Source of the DNA: Candidatus Peregrinibacteria bacterium
Lineage (GTDB): Bacteria > Patescibacteriota > Gracilibacteria > UBA1369 > LOWO2-01-FULL-3
Reading direction: 5' to 3'
Assembly: GCA_016214225.1 (NCBI GenBank)
Contig: JACROX010000065.1
Coordinates: 1 to 15,970 of the forward strand
Length of the DNA stretch: 15,970 bases
Shown: one piece after another, positions 13,797 to 15,970 of the stretch
How positions within the stretch are numbered: position 1 is the first letter of the stretch
How the letters are laid out: the number at the start of each line of letters is the position of its first letter
Notes under the pieces: generated by a model
Databases searched by the model: none
Told to the model about the DNA's origin: nothing
The model's input: only the letters and a program-made list of their open reading frames with translations
Made by a program: the position numbers and the translations under genes

Positions 13797-15803
13797 ATCC
13801 ACTTCGAACACCTTGCTCTTGCTCAAAACGAACATTCTATTCGCATTCGAATCCACATACAAATCACGCAAATCTTCTCCCGCGTTTATCAAATATTGGC
13901 TGCTATAAACCAAATTCCCCGTCTTTATATCTTTCAAAAACACAAGAACGCGACCCTTTGCATCCAACACAAAAAGTTTACCGGTTTTGTCGCTCGTATA
14001 AATCGCCACAGGATTTTTTACCATATTGAAAGGCGCGTTATTTACAGCCATATTGGCTTTTGCGCCGGCATAAAACTTGACCACTTCTCCTGTGTTTTTA
14101 AGAGCATAAATACTCGAATCAATGGTAATGCCTTTCGCGTCGGAAATATCCAAATCGGAATTTTTCACGAAATAGGCCTCGGCAGGCCCGAATTTATCCT
14201 TTGTAGATTGGAAAGAATACTTCCATATCTGATTTCCTGCCGGATCAAGAATATAAATTTTATTTCCCCAGCTTGCGATCGCGGCACCTTTTCTAAAAGC
14301 CCCCTCTTCAGTATCCATAAAGGACATAACCCCATCTTTATACTCAATCAACTTCCCCGACTTGGTCAAGAATACTATGGAACCCCTATCCTGAAATCCG
14401 GTCGCGGCGATCACGGTTTCTTTATCATCCACAGTTAAAGGAGCCTGAACTTGATCGAGCACAATTTCATACAAAGCATTATACTCAAAAGCAAAAACCC
14501 TATCGGAGAAAGAAGAAAAACCAAGAGCGTTAACGTCAGCTCTTTTTTGTGACAAATCAACCAAAAGTTTCGGCTTATCAACCTTTTTAACATTATCAAG
14601 CCTATCTCGGGCGACATCAATTTGAATAAGAAAAATCTTCGCCTTATCTCTGTAATAACCGGAATTTAAAACGGTCATGGCATCCAAATAAGCTTTATTT
14701 AAAATCTCTTTTGCACCTTCTTTATCGTAAGTTCCCTTAGTTTCGGCTTCGGAAATTTTATTTTGAACCTGAGTCAAAGTACTGTCCAGTTTATCAAGTT
14801 CAGCAGTGGTTTTTTGCCTTTGATTGGCTATAAAAATCCCAACAACAAGCACAACAATAACCAAAACCAACAACGCGAGAATTTTATCTTTTCCAAAACC
14901 TTCCGAAAAAAGACCATCCCAAAAACGTGAAAACCATCCTTTGGCACCCGAAAAAACACCTTCTCCGGAAACTTTTTTGCCAACCCCCAAATTCCCAATT
15001 TTACCACGATATCCTTTAAGGGCTGTGATAAACCTACCGGTCAAAGTCTCTTTTTGAGCGGCAACATGCGACTTGGAAGACTCCAAAATACTCATCGTAG
15101 CACTATCTGTTTCATGCTCTATTTCCTCAACGTCATCCTTTGTGGCAGTACTAAACATAATTCCGGTAACTCCAGTCCGTCCCAAAATCTCGGTCGAACC
15201 TATATCCCTTATCTCATTTAAAGTTTCTATAATACTGCTTTTATGAACAGTCTTGGCCAAATCGGTTTTACTGATATACCTCAACAAACGCGTGGAAGAA
15301 AAAAGCACAAAATCCCCGGACTCAATTCTACCGCTGGCAATACTCGAAAAAACATCTCCGGTAGAAGAAGGCTCATCGCCCAAACCTTCCGTTATGACAC
15401 TGACATATCTTTTTCTTATCAAATAAGCTTCGGCATCCCCTGTTTGAGTTATATAAAGAGCATCCCCGACTATACCGGCAATAACAATATTCAAATTACC
15501 TATATATCCGGAAACTTTCTGCTCCTTAAATTGTTTCAAAACGGAATTTACGGACTTAAGAGAAATTTCAAATCTATCATAAGGATCTCTTCCAACATCC
15601 TCAAAAAACACCTTTTGCATGGTCTCAAAGATAACCCCTCCAATCTCTTCCGCATCAACAGGATTATTCTGAATTTCAAGATTCACAAAAATCTGGCCGC
15701 TTTTATCGCCATATTCCTGAAAAAGATCATACGCGTAATTTTCCAGAAAACTGCTATCGTCCTTCCCGAAGAAAAGAAATTCATAACCCGCTCTCAGTGC
15801 CAT
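13791..15803 (-). CDS. Single-pass membrane protein with a PP2C-like N-terminal region and a propeller-like C-terminal half
   Basis: A 670-residue protein. Residues 1-225 resemble PP2C/PPM phosphatases ('NLNIVIAGIVGDALYITQTGDAEAYLIRKRYVSVITEG ... GRIESGDFVLFSSTRLLRYIS'). The first metal-binding motifs of active PP2C enzymes (such as DGxGG) are not visible, so it may be a degenerate or regulatory version. A linker leads to one strongly hydrophobic helix near residues 305-324 ('LLVLVIVVLVVGIFI'). A coiled-coil segment rich in Lys/Asp/Gln spans about 328-410. The last ~250 residues consist of repeated short beta-type segments ('GSIVFLTKSGKLIEYKDG', 'NKIYILDPAGNQIWKY', 'GKLFVLDAKGRVLVFLKD'), suggesting a beta-propeller outside the cell. 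The topology implies a cytoplasmic signalling-type domain coupled to an external sensor or binding domain. The substrate is unknown. It converges on ackA with a 6-base overlap. Confidence 0.8.
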   Translation of the reverse strand: MALRAGYEFLFFGKDDSSFLENYAYDLFQEYGDKSGQIFVNLEIQNNPVDAEEIGGVIFETMQKVFFEDVGRDPYDRFEISLKSVNSVLKQFKEQKVSGYIGNLNIVIAGIVGDALYITQTGDAEAYLIRKRYVSVITEGLGDEPSSTGDVFSSIASGRIESGDFVLFSSTRLLRYISKTDLAKTVHKSSIIETLNEIRDIGSTEILGRTGVTGIMFSTATKDDVEEIEHETDSATMSILESSKSHVAAQKETLTGRFITALKGYRGKIGNLGVGKKVSGEGVFSGAKGWFSRFWDGLFSEGFGKDKILALLVLVIVVLVVGIFIANQRQKTTAELDKLDSTLTQVQNKISEAETKGTYDKEGAKEILNKAYLDAMTVLNSGYYRDKAKIFLIQIDVARDRLDNVKKVDKPKLLVDLSQKRADVNALGFSSFSDRVFAFEYNALYEIVLDQVQAPLTVDDKETVIAATGFQDRGSIVFLTKSGKLIEYKDGVMSFMDTEEGAFRKGAAIASWGNKIYILDPAGNQIWKYSFQSTKDKFGPAEAYFVKNSDLDISDAKGITIDSSIYALKNTGEVVKFYAGAKANMAVNNAPFNMVKNPVAIYTSDKTGKLFVLDAKGRVLVFLKDIKTGNLVYSSQYLINAGEDLRDLYVDSNANRMFVLSKSKVFEVDL

Positions 15804-15970
15804 AGAATAGACAAAATTAAGCTTTAAACTCTACACGGGAAATATACATAAGATAATCCCCGTACGCAAGAAAAAACGGATCATACGATTTTTTTATTTA
15901 GAAAAATTTAGGCGAATAATTTTTCAACATGAAAAAGGAAGAAATTAATATTTCCGACTCCTCTTAACAA

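Noticed and set aside
15929..15967. A 12-codon ORF (MKKEEINISDSS) near the right edge
   Set aside because: It is too short to support as a gene. The 15804-15970 stretch otherwise shows no clear promoter, terminator or RNA gene that I can defend.

Overview
The window looks like a chromosomal segment of a Candidate Phyla Radiation (Patescibacteria) bacterium, probably within the Parcubacteria group. The reasons are the A+T-rich sequence, very tight gene packing, weak or absent Shine-Dalgarno sites, and the mix of a one-chain PurL-PurQ, a short FtsK with a membrane-anchored N-terminus, a stand-alone EF-Tu-domain-2-like protein, an acetate kinase and small zinc-ribbon and lipoprotein genes. The lineage is inferred from gene content, not from a marker gene. 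TAA, TAG and TGA all end genes here, so the code looks standard.

Layout. 1-1218 holds a lipoprotein gene on the minus strand between two ~141-bp direct repeats, plus a 122-bp palindromic repeat. 1219-2133 is a RimK-type ATP-grasp ligase (+). 2156-2800 is clpP (-), interrupted by an in-frame TAA exactly at the catalytic serine codon. 2998-6837 is a fused purL/purQ (+) followed by a small membrane protein. 7164-9365 is ftsK (-). From 9409 a compact plus-strand cluster runs gltX (deleted and frameshifted), a zinc-ribbon protein, a small lipoprotein, a PHP-domain phosphoesterase, an EF-Tu-domain-2-like protein and ackA. A membrane protein with a PP2C-like N-terminal region and a propeller-like C-terminal half (13791-15803, -) converges on ackA.

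The most unusual content is a set of three small palindromic repeat families, called PR-1, PR-2 and PR-3 here. PR-1 has 17-bp perfect terminal inverted repeats, PR-2 is a hairpin module of about 45-64 bp, and PR-3 is a 141-bp repeat with inverted ends. PR-1 and PR-2 lie inside protein-coding sequence as well as between genes. A PR-1 copy with a PR-2 nested inside it sits in frame in the purL linker between the synthase and glutaminase domains. A tandem PR-2 pair sits in frame near the purL C-terminus. Another PR-2 abuts the 5' end of purL, where the expected N-terminal PurS-like region is missing. A PR-1 end supplies the annotated start codon of the PHP gene, and a collapsed PR-1 forms a terminator-like hairpin after ftsK. 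This resembles the protein-embedded palindromic elements known from Rickettsia, but the sequences and host are different.

Two normally essential genes (clpP and gltX) carry lesions, and purL lacks its N-terminus. Either this genome is decaying while repeats spread through it, or some lesions are assembly artefacts. Read-level checks would decide which.
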